64,000 nt of DNA, taken from contig JAJYLY010000007.1 of the NCBI GenBank assembly GCA_021787435.1, positions 1-64,000 on the forward strand. Direction: 5' to 3'. A program made the translations under genes and the position numbers. The stretch is from Pseudomonadota bacterium (GTDB taxonomy: Bacteria; Pseudomonadota; Gammaproteobacteria; Burkholderiales; Gallionellaceae). A model generated the notes under the pieces. The model worked only from the letters and a program-made list of their open reading frames with translations, did not search any database and was not told the origin of the DNA. This document shows positions 56,834 through 64,000 of this stretch, piece after piece; the first letter of the stretch is position 1; each line of letters starts with the position of its first letter.

Positions 56834-57646
56834 ATGAAACTGGAAGAAACGCTGGAAGTCGCGGCGCGCACCGATGCGGGCATGGTGCGTTCCCACAACG
56901 AGGATAGCATCGCTGTCGATCCGGCATGCGGCCTGATGGTGCTCGCGGATGGCATGGGCGGCTACAACGCGGGCGAGGTGGCGAGCGGCATTGCGGTGTC
57001 CGTGATTATGGCCGAGATGACTTCGCTGCTCAAGTGTGAGAGCGTGCAGGCGCTTAATGAAGCACAGGCGGTTTCGCTGCTTGCCGGCAGCTTGCAAAAG
57101 GCTAATGCAGCCATTTACAAGGCGGCAGGGAGCGATGAACAATATGCAGGGATGGGCACGACAGTCGTGTCGGCCTTGTTTTTTGACAGCCGGGTGGCGG
57201 TAGCGCATGTGGGCGATTCGCGCCTTTACCGTTTGCGCGGTGAGAAGCTTGAGGCCATCACACGCGATCATTCGTTGTTGCAGGAACAGATAGATTGCGG
57301 GATGATCAGCGCTGAGGATGCGCGGCATTCGCAGAACAGGAATCTCGTGACCCGTGCGGTCGGCATCGATGCCGGGCTTGAGCCCGAGATGCATGTTCAT
57401 GACGTGCTTGTGGGCGATGTTTATCTGCTATGCTCGGACGGGTTGAACGACATGCTGGAAGACGGCGATATCCAGTCCATACTGTACGCGATGCAGGGCA
57501 ATCTTGAGCTTGCCGCGGAGCAATTGATACAGTCGGCCAATGACAGCGGCGGCAAGGACAATGTTTCGGTGATACTGGTCAAGGTGAAGCAGACGTTTAC
57601 AAAACCGCGCAATCGGCTAACAAAATTGTTCAATTGGTTGAAGTAG
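56834..57646 (+). CDS. PP2C-type serine/threonine phosphatase
   Basis: 270 residues from MKLEETLEVAARTDAGMVRS. The metal-binding motifs are complete: SHNEDS, LADGMGGYNAGEVASGI, GTTVVSALF, AHVGDSRLYRLRGEKL, ITRDHSLLQEQ, LCSDGLNDML and GGKDNVSVILV. It is a stand-alone Stp/PrpC-like phosphatase. No Ser/Thr kinase gene is in the window; substrates are probably bound by the FHA protein encoded 17 bp downstream. Confidence 0.93.
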   Translation: MKLEETLEVAARTDAGMVRSHNEDSIAVDPACGLMVLADGMGGYNAGEVASGIAVSVIMAEMTSLLKCESVQALNEAQAVSLLAGSLQKANAAIYKAAGSDEQYAGMGTTVVSALFFDSRVAVAHVGDSRLYRLRGEKLEAITRDHSLLQEQIDCGMISAEDARHSQNRNLVTRAVGIDAGLEPEMHVHDVLVGDVYLLCSDGLNDMLEDGDIQSILYAMQGNLELAAEQLIQSANDSGGKDNVSVILVKVKQTFTKPRNRLTKLFNWLK

Positions 57647-57663
57647 TGAAGGAAAGGCGCAAC

Positions 57664-58407
57664 ATGACTGCAAAAATGATATTGAGCCTAGATGGCGTGG
57701 TGCTTCAGGAATGTTTACTGGACAAGGAGCGCATGACCATAGGCCGCAAGGATGACAACGACATCGTCATCAACAACCTGGCCGTGAGCAGCCACCATGC
57801 GGCGATCATCACCATCATGAACGACTCCTTTATCGAGGATCTGGACAGTACCAACGGCATGCTGGTGAACGGCGAGCCCCTGAAGAAGTGCTTTTTGCAG
57901 AACAACGACCTGGTCGAAATCGGCAAGTACAAGCTGAAGTACATCAATGCTCATGTGAGCACGACGACGGCCGCAGACTTCGAGAAGACCATGGTGATGC
58001 GCGGCTCACTGCATGAAATCAGGGAGAAGACCGATAAGTCCGAAGATACGCTGGTGAAACTGCTAGAACCCGAAACCGGTGAAGCAGCGTTGTCGCCCAC
58101 GGAAATCATCCGTCCTGTTGAGCCAGCACAGGAGCCAGCGCCCTTGCGCGCTGTGATACAGATATTGAATGGCCCGAATGCCGGTCGCGAGCTTGAGCTG
58201 GTGAAGAGTCTGACCACGCTGGGCAAGCCCGGCGTGCAGGTGGCTGTACTGACCCGCCGCCCTCGCGGATACTTCATCACGCATGTCGAGGGAGTGAATT
58301 ATCCTGCCGTGAACGGCCAGGTCATCGGGACGCATCCTCGCGCGCTGAATGACCACGACCTGATCGAACTGGTGGGCATCAAGATGGAGTTCTTCCTCAA
58401 GGTCTGA
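57664..58407 (+). CDS. FHA-domain protein with a second degenerate FHA-like domain
   Basis: 247 residues from MTAKMILSLDGVVLQECLLD. The first FHA domain (about 1-100) has the phosphothreonine-pocket residues MTIGRKDDNDIVINN, SSHHAAII and DLDSTNGMLVNGEPL. After a 60-residue acidic linker containing Thr sites (EKTMVMRGS) comes a second FHA-like part (ILNGPNAGRELELVKSLTTL then GKPGVQ, and HDLIELVGIKMEFFLKV) with a degenerate pocket. FHA proteins bind pThr partners; this one is likely a substrate or adaptor for the adjacent PP2C phosphatase. Confidence 0.9.
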   Translation: MTAKMILSLDGVVLQECLLDKERMTIGRKDDNDIVINNLAVSSHHAAIITIMNDSFIEDLDSTNGMLVNGEPLKKCFLQNNDLVEIGKYKLKYINAHVSTTTAADFEKTMVMRGSLHEIREKTDKSEDTLVKLLEPETGEAALSPTEIIRPVEPAQEPAPLRAVIQILNGPNAGRELELVKSLTTLGKPGVQVAVLTRRPRGYFITHVEGVNYPAVNGQVIGTHPRALNDHDLIELVGIKMEFFLKV

Positions 58408-58446
58408 CCGTGAGGCTGAGGTTTGAAATACGCATGAGAGTTGGCC

Positions 58447-59211
58447 ATGAAACTTAGAGTGCTAGGATGCAGCGGCGGAATCGGTGGAAACCTTCACACC
58501 ACTTCATTTCTGGTCGACAGTGACATACTCATAGATGCAGGCACGGGGGTGGGCGAACTGGGCCTGACTGAGCTTGCAGCGATCGACCATATTTTCATCA
58601 CACATTCCCACATGGATCACATCTGCAACCTGCCTTTGCTTTTGGATAGCATTGCGGGTATGCGCAACCACCCAGTGACCGTATACGCCACAGAGGTCAC
58701 GCTCGAGATATTAAAGCGGCATATCTTCAACTGGGAAGTTTGGCCTGATTTCAGCGAGATTTACCGCGGCCTTGAACCGGTGATGTGCTACCGGATGATC
58801 AATATTGGCGAAACAGTGGAATTGCAGGGGCGCAGGATCACTGCGCTGCCTGCGGTGCACACCGTTCCTGCGGTGGGTTACCATCTCGACAGCGGCAATG
58901 CAAGTCTGGTGTTCAGTGGAGACACTTATGTGAACGACGCGCTTTGGGAGGCGGTGAACAGCATAGCCAATCTGCGCTATCTGATTGTGGAAACCGCTTT
59001 TTCCAACCGCGAAAAGGAACTGGCTGCGCTGTCAAAGCACCTGTGCCCCAGCCTGCTGGCGGAGGAACTGAAGAAACTGCTGAGGCATGCGGAAATATAT
59101 ATCACGCACCTGAAGCCCGACGAGGCGGCGCTGATCATGGCGGAAATCGAGGACAGCGTCAAACCCCATGATCCGAAAATGCTGGTCAATAATCAGGTGC
59201 TTGAATTTTAA
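58447..59211 (+). CDS. class II cyclic-nucleotide phosphodiesterase-like MBL-fold hydrolase
   Basis: 254 residues from MKLRVLGCSGGIGGNLHTTS. The binuclear-zinc motif HSHMDH is at residues 53-58, with later ligands in AVHTVPAVGYHLDSG, FSGDT and ITHLKPDE. The start at ATG 58447 has GAGAG upstream; a TTG two codons before is less likely. The fold and VGC-like start match CpdP/class II 3',5'-cyclic nucleotide phosphodiesterases; the substrate could be cAMP, cGMP or another cyclic dinucleotide. It lies between the FHA gene and the ATPase gene. Confidence 0.85.
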   Translation: MKLRVLGCSGGIGGNLHTTSFLVDSDILIDAGTGVGELGLTELAAIDHIFITHSHMDHICNLPLLLDSIAGMRNHPVTVYATEVTLEILKRHIFNWEVWPDFSEIYRGLEPVMCYRMINIGETVELQGRRITALPAVHTVPAVGYHLDSGNASLVFSGDTYVNDALWEAVNSIANLRYLIVETAFSNREKELAALSKHLCPSLLAEELKKLLRHAEIYITHLKPDEAALIMAEIEDSVKPHDPKMLVNNQVLEF

Positions 59212-59384
59212 TGGTTGACAAAATCGGCGATTGAGCGAAAATTACCGGAAGATACAAGTAAATACAGCCGGTTACGAGGTGTTTTTTGTGTTCTTCATCA
59301 GGTAAGCCTGAGCGCCGGAGGGTTTTGCTTTGTGCGTCTGCGTGGCGCGCTGAGATTTGTAAGTATGGCAAAACAGGAGCGGGA

Positions 59385-61748
59385 ATGGCAGCAGAAAATG
59401 AAGCAGGTAGCAGGGTGGAATTTTCCAGAAATCTCAATTTAGTCACCAACAAGATACACGCCACTAGCAATATTGACGAAATCATGCTGGACGTCAGCCG
59501 CGATATCTGCAGCCTGTTCAACGCGGACAGGCTGACGATCTATGTGGTGGGTGACGACAATGTGTCGCTGGTCTCAAAGGTCAAGACCGGACTCAATTCC
59601 TTCAAGGATCTGAAGCTGCCGATTGCGGAGCAGAGTGTGGCAGGCTATGTCGCGGTGCACAGAAGGCTGCTCAACATCAAAGATGTCTACGACGAACAGG
59701 AGTTGGCGCAATACAGTTCCCATCTGCGCTTTTTGCAGGAGGTGGACAGACGCACGGGGTACCGCACCCGGCAGATGCTGGTCGCCCCGATACTGGATCC
59801 GCACGGCAATGATCTGGCGGGTGTGATTCAGGTCATCAACAATAAGGCAGGCGGCCCTTTCTCGGCAGAGGTGGAAAACGGTGTGCAGGAACTGGCGCAG
59901 ACAATGGCCTTGGCGCTGCGCCAGCGTCAGGAAAAGGCAAGCGTCAAGACCAAATACGACTTTCTGGTGGGCGGCGGGACGTTGTCCGCAGCGGAATTCG
60001 AGCTCGCTACCCGCACCGCCCGCCGCAAGGGTATAGACATCGAGGAGGTGCTGCTGGACGAGTTCCAGGTGAGCGTTGCGGCTTTGGGCAAGGCCCTGTC
60101 CACCTTCTTCGGCGTGCCCTACGAGCCATTCAAGGTCGACCGTATCAAGCCCACCGAGCTTTTGCGCAACCTGAAGCGCGAATATGTCAGCAGCAGCCAC
60201 TGGGTGCCGATAGACGAAACCCACGAGGGCGTGGTGATACTCACCATCGACCCGGAGCGCATACAGGGCTCCAGGGTGGTGAACAACATTTTCCCCAGAA
60301 GCCGGTTGCATTACCGAGTCTGTACTCAGCGCGAATTCATCCAGACGCTAAACGCCTTCTACGGCGGGGGCGGGGAAGCAGCCGCCATGGCAGGCGACGA
60401 ATCCTCGATGGACGAGCTTCTGTCCAGCATGGGTAGTGAGGAAGACGAGAACGCGGCGCTCACGCAGGACGATGTCAGCGCCGCTGCCGACAACGAGCTC
60501 GTCAAGCTGGTTAACAAGATCATTGTGGATGCCTACCGCATGGGTGCATCCGACATACATGTTGAGCCTCAGCCTGGCAAGGCCAAGACGCAGGTCAGAC
60601 TGCGCAAGGACGGCTCGCTGCTCAACTACATCGAGGTGCCGGCTACTTACCGCAATGCGCTGGTAACAAGGCTCAAGATCATGTGCGACCTCGACATATC
60701 CGAGAAGCGCAGGCCGCAGGATGGCAAGATCAAATTCAAGCGCTTCGGGCCGCTGGACATCGAGCTGCGCGTGGCGACCATCCCCTCGCAGGGCGGGGTG
60801 GAGGATGTGGTGATGCGGTTACTCGCCTCGGGCGAACCTTTGCCTCTCGAGAAGATGGGTTTTTCTGTTCGCAACAGCGACCTGATCAAGGAGACGGTCG
60901 TCAAACCTTATGGACTGTTTTTTGTGTGTGGTCCGACGGGTTCCGGAAAAACCACCACGCTGCACTCGATACTCAAATACATCAACAAGCCCGAGACCAA
61001 GATATGGACCGCGGAAGACCCAGTGGAAATCACCCAAAAGGGCTTGCGCCAGGTGCAGATTAACAAGAAGGCAGGACTCGACTTCCCGACCATTATGCGC
61101 GCTTTTCTGCGCGCGGATCCTGATGTGATCATGGTTGGCGAAATGCGCGACAAGGAAACCGTCTCGATCGGCATCGAGGCATCGCTCACCGGCCACCTCG
61201 TGTTCGCGACGCTGCACACCAACAGCGCGCCCGAATCCATATTGCGCTTACTCGACATGGGAATGGACCCTTTCAACTTCGCTGATGCGCTGTTGGGCGT
61301 GCTGGCGCAGCGGCTTGCCAAGCGTTTGTGCACCGACTGCAGAAAGCCTCATGTTGCAACAGACGCCGAGATCAAGGCGCTGCTTGCCGAATACAGCGAG
61401 GAGCTGAAGCATACCGCGACCTGGAAGCAGGACCCCGCCGCCGCGAGCCGGGCGCTGCACGACGAATGGGTCAAGCTCTACGCCAACGAAAAGAAGCAGT
61501 TCACGCTGTATGAGCCCGTGGGATGCGACAAATGCGTGAATACGGGTTATCGCGGCCGTGTGGGCCTGCATGAGCTTTTGATCGGCAGCGACAACGTGAA
61601 GAAGGCGATACAGGAGCGCGCACGCGTCTCCGAACTTCTGGCGATCGCGCTGGACGAGGGCATGCACACCTTGAAGCAGGACGGCATGGAAAAGGTGCTG
61701 CAGGGCATCACCGACATGCACCAGGTGCGCGCGGTCTGCATCAAATAG
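59385..61748 (+). CDS. GAF-domain-fused PilB/GspE-type secretion ATPase
   Basis: 787 residues from MAAENEAGSRVEFSRNLNLV; GGAGCGGGA precedes ATG 59385. The N-terminal 185 residues form a GAF domain (ISRDICSLFNADRLTIYVVG-like segment, AEQSVAGYVAVHRR, VAPILDPHGNDLAGVIQVIN). A GspE/MshE N-domain follows at about 195-330. The motor has Walker A GPTGSGKTTTLHSIL at about 516, the Asp box and Walker B ADPDVIMVGEMRDKETV, the His box GHLVFATLHTN, and a zinc site from CTDC and CDKC. All catalytic parts are intact. The GAF fusion is not usual for PilB, MshE or GspE and makes it ligand-controlled. No pilin, inner-membrane platform or secretin genes are adjacent. Confidence 0.92.
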   Translation: MAAENEAGSRVEFSRNLNLVTNKIHATSNIDEIMLDVSRDICSLFNADRLTIYVVGDDNVSLVSKVKTGLNSFKDLKLPIAEQSVAGYVAVHRRLLNIKDVYDEQELAQYSSHLRFLQEVDRRTGYRTRQMLVAPILDPHGNDLAGVIQVINNKAGGPFSAEVENGVQELAQTMALALRQRQEKASVKTKYDFLVGGGTLSAAEFELATRTARRKGIDIEEVLLDEFQVSVAALGKALSTFFGVPYEPFKVDRIKPTELLRNLKREYVSSSHWVPIDETHEGVVILTIDPERIQGSRVVNNIFPRSRLHYRVCTQREFIQTLNAFYGGGGEAAAMAGDESSMDELLSSMGSEEDENAALTQDDVSAAADNELVKLVNKIIVDAYRMGASDIHVEPQPGKAKTQVRLRKDGSLLNYIEVPATYRNALVTRLKIMCDLDISEKRRPQDGKIKFKRFGPLDIELRVATIPSQGGVEDVVMRLLASGEPLPLEKMGFSVRNSDLIKETVVKPYGLFFVCGPTGSGKTTTLHSILKYINKPETKIWTAEDPVEITQKGLRQVQINKKAGLDFPTIMRAFLRADPDVIMVGEMRDKETVSIGIEASLTGHLVFATLHTNSAPESILRLLDMGMDPFNFADALLGVLAQRLAKRLCTDCRKPHVATDAEIKALLAEYSEELKHTATWKQDPAAASRALHDEWVKLYANEKKQFTLYEPVGCDKCVNTGYRGRVGLHELLIGSDNVKKAIQERARVSELLAIALDEGMHTLKQDGMEKVLQGITDMHQVRAVCIK

Positions 61749-61907
61749 TTGACCATACTCAGTGAACGGCTGATTGTTTCATCAGAGTGCGAAGTAAAAT
61801 CAACACTTTAATCATAAATACGCAACTATCTGATGTGAAAGACTCAAGTTCGATAAAGCCTTGTAGTGTGAGTCTGCGGATTTAAGGATAAACCAAAAAA
61901 TCGCATT

Positions 61908-62168
61908 TCATGCCACATCAATTTTTGCTAAGAGCGTTGCTTTTGTAATTATTGATGTGGCGCCAAGCGGATGGTCAGTCGTTAGCGCCATAAGAGCGTG
62001 CTTCAAATCGCTATCCAGCCGCAGCCGCAGCCCCTTGGCTTCGTGCTTGAAATCGTGTTGTAGGATGAAGCTTGGTCAATCGTCCGCATGCAGGTCTGCC
62101 ATCAAATCGTCACCGTTGGCAAATCGCTTGTCCTTTCTCGGCGTATTCTTAAGCGGTTTTATATCGCG
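61908..62168 (-). pseudogene. remnant of an unrecognised gene
   Basis: On the minus strand an open frame from 62168 reads RDIKPLKNTPRKDKRFANGD then DLMADLHADD, meets a TGA, and resumes with FILQHDFKHEAKGLRLRLDS then DLKHALMALTTDHP and ends at 61908. The protein-like composition on both sides of one stop, and the absence of any start, suggest a decayed gene of about 90 codons. No family is recognised. The rest of the 580-bp gap between the ATPase gene and the IS element shows nothing coding. Confidence 0.35.
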
Positions 62169-62322
62169 TCGAATTTTTCATCTTTTCGATGAAGATCGTC
62201 ACCAAGCGTAATTGGAATTTCAATCAGGCGTGTTCAGCGCCAATATTGTCTTTTAGGGACAGCCAATCCCACATAAACCTATTGTGCAGCGTATAAATTC
62301 TGATACGCTGCATATGGAGGAA

Positions 62323-63370
62323 CGCGGATTCAAGTATGAAGTGCAACGCCTGATTTCAAGAATACCTGATTGGGGGTCTGGTATCCAAGTCGTTTTCTTG
62401 GTCTGTTGTCCAATCGCTCCATCGCCATATCGATCTCCTGTTGTGTAATTGTGGTGAAATCCAGATCCTTTGGGAAATACTGCCGGATCAATCCATTGGT
62501 GTTCTCGTTCGTGCCGCGCTCCCAGGAAGCATATGGATGTGCGAAATAGAAGTTGGCCTTCAGTTGCTTGCTGATCGCCTCATGCCCGGCGAACTCCCGC
62601 CCATTGTCAGACGTAATGGTATGAACTTTTTTCCGGTAAGGCTTCAGAAGCTCAACCATCGCCTGACTGACGGCCTGCGAAGTCTTGCGTTCAACTTTGT
62701 GAATCAGCGTGAACCCGGTCTTGCGCTCAACGATGCTGACAATGGCATGTTTGTGATTCCTGCCAATAACGGTATCAGCCTCCCAATCGCCAATCCTGCT
62801 CCGCTCATCGACAATGGCTGGGCGAGATCTTCAATCGAGAGACGATTCGGAATGATGCCGCGCCGATCAGTTTTGCCGTAGCGCTTTTTGCGCTGCTTCT
62901 GACAACGCAATTGCATCCATAGCAATCCTCCTGTTCGCTTGTCTGCATAAACGCGTTAATACACCGTCTCGTGACTGATGGCCGCATGCTCGCTTATTTG
63001 CTCAGGGCTCCATTGCTGCAGCAACTTCTCTTGCGCGAATTGCCAGGCGGCAGCGTCTATCATCCGGGCATTCTTCGCCCGTCGCTCTTCCGCCATGCTG
63101 TGAGCCTGTTTCGGGCGGTAGCCGCACTGACCGCGATTGTGGGACAACTCTCTGCTGATGGTCGATTCACTGCGCTCCAACACTTGGGCTATCTCGCTTT
63201 GTTTAAGTCCCGCCTTCTTCAGGGCGTAAATCTGGTATCGTTCTCCCAGGGTGAGGTGTGTGTAGTTCATTTTTGCAATTTCGACTTGCCGGTCAAAAAG
63301 CATGGATGCTACCGCATCTCGCCCACTTGACCAGCGTTATTCAAAATTGCATTTCAAACTTGAATTCGCG
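62323..63370 (-). mobile_element. IS30-family insertion sequence, degenerate
   Basis: About 1.05 kb, a typical IS30 size. The ends form an imperfect inverted repeat of 25 bp: CGCGGATTCAAGTATGAAGT at the left (62323 on) against CGCGAATTCAAGTTTGAAAT on the minus strand at the right (63370 down), 21 of 25 positions alike. The first four bases (CGCG) may be the palindromic target rather than the element. The transposase stop lies inside the left end. It is inserted ten bases upstream of a toxin-antitoxin remnant. Confidence 0.75.
62330..63270 (-). pseudogene. IS30-family transposase with one nonsense codon and one frameshift
   Basis: From MNYTHLTLGERYQIYALKKA an N-terminal HTH (KQSEIAQVLERSESTISREL) runs to ISHETVY, where a TAA replaces the usual Gln. 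The reading continues RVYADKRTGG and then KKRYGKTDRRGIIPNRLSIE, and shifts frame at about 62830. The DDE core goes on in another frame with IGDWEADTVIGRNHKHAIVS, ITSDNGREFAGH and HPYASWERGTNENTNGLIRQ to the stop at 62330. All three catalytic acids (DWEAD, TSDNG, NENTNG region Glu) remain readable, so loss of function is due to the two lesions. Confidence 0.85.
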
Positions 63371-63379
63371 AGGATCAAT

Positions 63380-63568
63380 ATGGCAACGTCTCCCAAGATT
63401 GAAGACTCGTTGAAAGGTCGCGTCCAGCTCCTCGCCAGCCAGCGCCGCCGCTCGCCCCGCTGGATCGTGCTCGAAGCCATTCGGCAGTACGTCGAGAGCG
63501 AGGAAGCGCGCGAGAGTTTCCAGCAGGAAGTCTTGGCACCCTGGGCGGCCTGCAAGGAAACAGGCTGA
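63380..63568 (+). pseudogene. CopG/RHH-type antitoxin, truncated by stop codons
   Basis: 62 residues from MATSPKIEDSLKGRVQLLAS with AGGA upstream. The ribbon-helix-helix is clear: RRRSPRWIVLEAIRQYVESE. After KETG a TGA intervenes; the frame continues HLTGQEIRTWMNT, then TAG, then KMPVQSP, matching the longer tail of related antitoxins, so two stops shorten the protein by about 30 residues. It may still bind DNA, but the toxin-neutralising tail is missing. Confidence 0.65.
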
Positions 63569-63679
63569 CACCTGACGGGTCAGGAAATACGTACCTGGAT
63601 GAACACCTAGGCACTGATGGCGAAAATGCCGGTCCAGAGTCCCACAAGTAAGTGTCACGGAAGGCACAGCGGAGGGTTT

Positions 63680-63933
63680 GAAGCGGTGCTGCGGTTCCTA
63701 GTCATCCAAGTTCCGGATGCAGTCAGGCTCGCTGGCCTAGCCAGCGAGGAGCAATTCCTGCTGTTGGGGACGGCACTCGACATTGGCCAGCCTTTCCCTG
63801 AAATGCCTGAGCTGCGCGAACTGGTGATTGCCTTCAGGGGCTCCGGCTATGTGGCCTCTTTGATCGCCACGAGCCTGCCGACGATGCTGTGTATGTTCTT
63901 GCCTTTTGATACCAGAGAGAGGTGGGCTGCTAA
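63680..63933 (+). pseudogene. ParE/RelE-type toxin, decayed
   Basis: The frame after the antitoxin reads AALDIGQPFPEMPELRELVI-like (GTALDIGQPFPEMPELRELV) and IAFRGSGYVASL, then changes phase to RHEPADDAVYVLAF, a TGA in place of Arg, and YQREVGC before TAA at 63931-63933. PELRELVI...SGYV...YVLAFRxQRE is the ParE C-terminal signature. At least one frameshift and one stop make it dead. It forms the second half of a type II toxin-antitoxin module with the RHH protein before it. The last 67 bases of the window hold only a short open frame (MKNQRLVLAPQDWL...) with no recognised match. Confidence 0.6.
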
Positions 63934-64000
63934 TGAAGAACCAGCGCCTTGTGCTTGCGCCGCAAGATTGGTTAATACTTCCGTGCGCCGGCCCATGGAC

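Noticed and set aside
63933..64000. Short open frame at the right edge (MKNQRLVLAP...)
   Set aside because: Too short, cut by the window edge, and without any recognisable match.

Overview
The window looks like a chromosomal segment of a betaproteobacterium. The evidence is the ubiJ-ubiB pair, the ppsR-ppsA pair, sucCD, purU, RluA, two RND efflux operons and an Isp-type respiratory [NiFe]-hydrogenase. My best guess is a Gallionellaceae or related Nitrosomonadales lineage living on H2 and metals; this rests on gene content and is inference. No rRNA, CRISPR array or replication origin was seen. I recognised two tRNAs (Lys-UUU and Thr-UGU) with a near-perfect sigma70 promoter and a terminator.

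Layout. 1-3500 is worn-down accessory DNA: the start of a DoxX gene leaving the left edge, a frameshifted carboxymuconolactone decarboxylase-like gene, an SDR that has lost its N-terminus, a histone H1-like Lys/Ala-rich protein with a DUF2934 tail, and a second, frameshifted SDR. 3461-6092 is a cupin/alcohol dehydrogenase operon divergent from an AraC regulator. 6113-15892 is a DMT transporter followed (in reverse) by an MdtABC-type multidrug RND pump with its outer-membrane lipoprotein. 16111-18025 holds an orphan ParA-like ATPase and a dead diguanylate cyclase gene. 18054-21296 is housekeeping (ubiB, ubiJ, a small anchored protein, rluA). 21408-26614 is a signalling block: CheY-like regulator, hybrid kinase with Hpt, and a REC-GGDEF-EAL protein with a degenerate GGDVF motif. 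27095-29230 has a decayed ABC solute-binding gene, a DUF202 protein and a cyclic-nucleotide-binding protein.

29403-36232 is a copper/silver efflux operon (cusA, cusB with a fused CusF domain, cusC, a free CusF, a small Cys protein). 36391-47814 combines purU, hypE, hypF, a zinc-sensing-type diguanylate cyclase that overlaps hypF, and the operon hynD / HupH-C protein / hynS / isp1 / isp2 / hynL, in which most genes overlap by four bases. This is a membrane-bound uptake hydrogenase expected to pass electrons through Isp1/Isp2 to the quinone pool.

47964-55560 carries a YgjP-like metallopeptidase, dbpA, ppsR-ppsA and sucCD. 55634-61748 is the most interesting stretch: TerC, a Usp-domain protein, a PP2C phosphatase, a two-FHA protein, a class II cyclic-nucleotide phosphodiesterase-like MBL protein and a GAF-fused PilB/GspE-type ATPase, all co-oriented and tightly spaced. 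It reads as a phosphosignalling/second-messenger module aimed at a secretion or pilus motor. 61749-64000 is decayed mobile DNA: an unknown gene remnant, an IS30-family element with a broken transposase but recognisable 25-bp ends, and a decayed RHH/ParE-type toxin-antitoxin pair.

At least ten genes are broken while their neighbours are intact. This argues for real decay at the edges and in the 17-kb and 27-kb gaps, although the single-base frameshifts at about 300 and 3150 could be sequencing errors.
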